From JABWBH01 sp964526695 (GTDB lineage Bacteria > Planctomycetota > Phycisphaerae > UBA1845): 64,000 nucleotides of DNA. Positions 63,728 to 64,000 of the stretch are shown here, in pieces. The stretch's first letter is position 1. Each line of letters opens with the position of its first letter. Both the position numbers and the translations under genes were made by a program. The stretch is from assembly GCA_964526695.1 (NCBI GenBank), contig CAZGJA010000039.1, positions 21,070 through 85,069 of the forward strand, given 5' to 3'. The notes beneath the pieces were generated by a model, which searched no databases, was not told the origin of the DNA, and saw only the letters and a program-made list of their open reading frames with translations.

Positions 63728-64000
63728 ATGTCACGATGGACGACAGTTGTGGCCGTCTGCGCCGCGTGGGCCGTCGCTGCGCGGGCGGAGGTCCGAATCC
63801 CGCCGGGATTTGAGATTGTGGACGTGATTGTGACGGACGACTTCATCCATTGGCCGGCCATGAATGACTGCGGGCAGATCGCCTATTCGCAGCGCATCAA
63901 TGACGACGGATGGATGCAGGAGATCTTCCTTTACGACAACGGACACATCACGCGGATCACCGACAATGATGTGCTCGATGAGAGCGTTGACATCAACAAT
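63728..64000 (+). CDS. Secreted protein, cut by the window end (N-terminal 91 codons)
   Basis: Begins MSRWTTVVAVCAAWAVAARA (signal peptide), then EVRIPPGFEIVDVIVTDDFI and HWPAMNDCGQIAYSQRINDD. This kind of repeat ('MNDxGQIAY...IxLYDxGxIxRIT') is typical of exported propeller-like proteins whose repeats read N-x-x-G-Q-I-(A/V). It starts 17 bases after the previous stop, so the two are probably cotranscribed. No stop is reached inside the window. Confidence 0.6.
   Translation, partial: MSRWTTVVAVCAAWAVAARAEVRIPPGFEIVDVIVTDDFIHWPAMNDCGQIAYSQRINDDGWMQEIFLYDNGHITRITDNDVLDESVDINN

Overview
The window is GC-rich bacterial DNA that I place in Planctomycetota, probably near the Phycisphaerae. This is inferred from gene style: pseudopilins with the FTLIELLVV(V/I)AIIALL leader followed by a DUF1559-like body, many signal-peptide proteins of unknown function, Kelch and FecR surface proteins, a VPVPAAAW-type sorting tail, and several dispersed hairpin repeat families I associate with planctomycetes. 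No rRNA, tRNA, CRISPR array, prophage or integrase was recognised.

Layout. 0.2-6.2 kb: a full-length UvrA, a repeat-filled gap, then cdaA (c-di-AMP synthase) with a YbbR-domain partner and a frameshifted small secreted-protein gene. 6.4-13 kb: two tandem Kelch surface proteins, a membrane protein and a FecR-domain protein. 13.2-17 kb: a REP-associated transposase inside its own REP palindromes, a sigma-54 activator and a secreted squalene-cyclase-like repeat protein. 17.5-24.3 kb: a secreted sorted protein with a strong terminator, a putative lipoprotein, a half-length UvrA with a basic tail, a helical-repeat lipoprotein and a HupE-type protein. 24.4-33 kb: a three-domain redoxin-like protein, a UDP-glucuronate decarboxylase and three DUF4139-type secreted paralogues. 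33-43 kb: pyrB, a pseudopilin, a glycosyltransferase, pheS, and etfB/etfA split by a small membrane protein. 43-49.6 kb: a minus-strand group (UbiC-like lyase, HemN-like radical SAM protein, two paralogous membrane proteins), a GNAT acetyltransferase and a P-loop/NDT-like protein. 50-57 kb: a pseudopilin coupled to a small membrane protein, an internally duplicated secreted protein, uppS, purA and a decayed transposase. 57.7-64 kb: a zinc-ribbon membrane protein with two overlapping SPFH proteins, a tandem cupin, and two secreted proteins, the last cut by the window end.

How the genes fit together. Housekeeping genes (uvrA, pheS, pyrB, purA, uppS, etfBA, cdaA) are scattered among envelope genes. 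Intergenic gaps are filled by at least eight dispersed repeat families. Some look as if they entered coding sequence: a repeat-derived peptide sits directly before the radical SAM motif of the HemN-like protein, and pyrB, the UXS gene and the GNAT gene carry suspicious low-complexity in-frame insertions.

The strongest candidates for something undescribed are: (i) the single-NBD half UvrA ending in an Ala/Pro/Lys/Arg tail; (ii) a small Cys-containing C-terminal domain shared by the Kelch twins, the duplicated secreted protein and a frameshifted stand-alone gene; (iii) short tandem arrays of different period that share a CCGGC-type core and grow beside REP palindromes; (iv) the UbiC-like/HemN-like/membrane-pair cluster.
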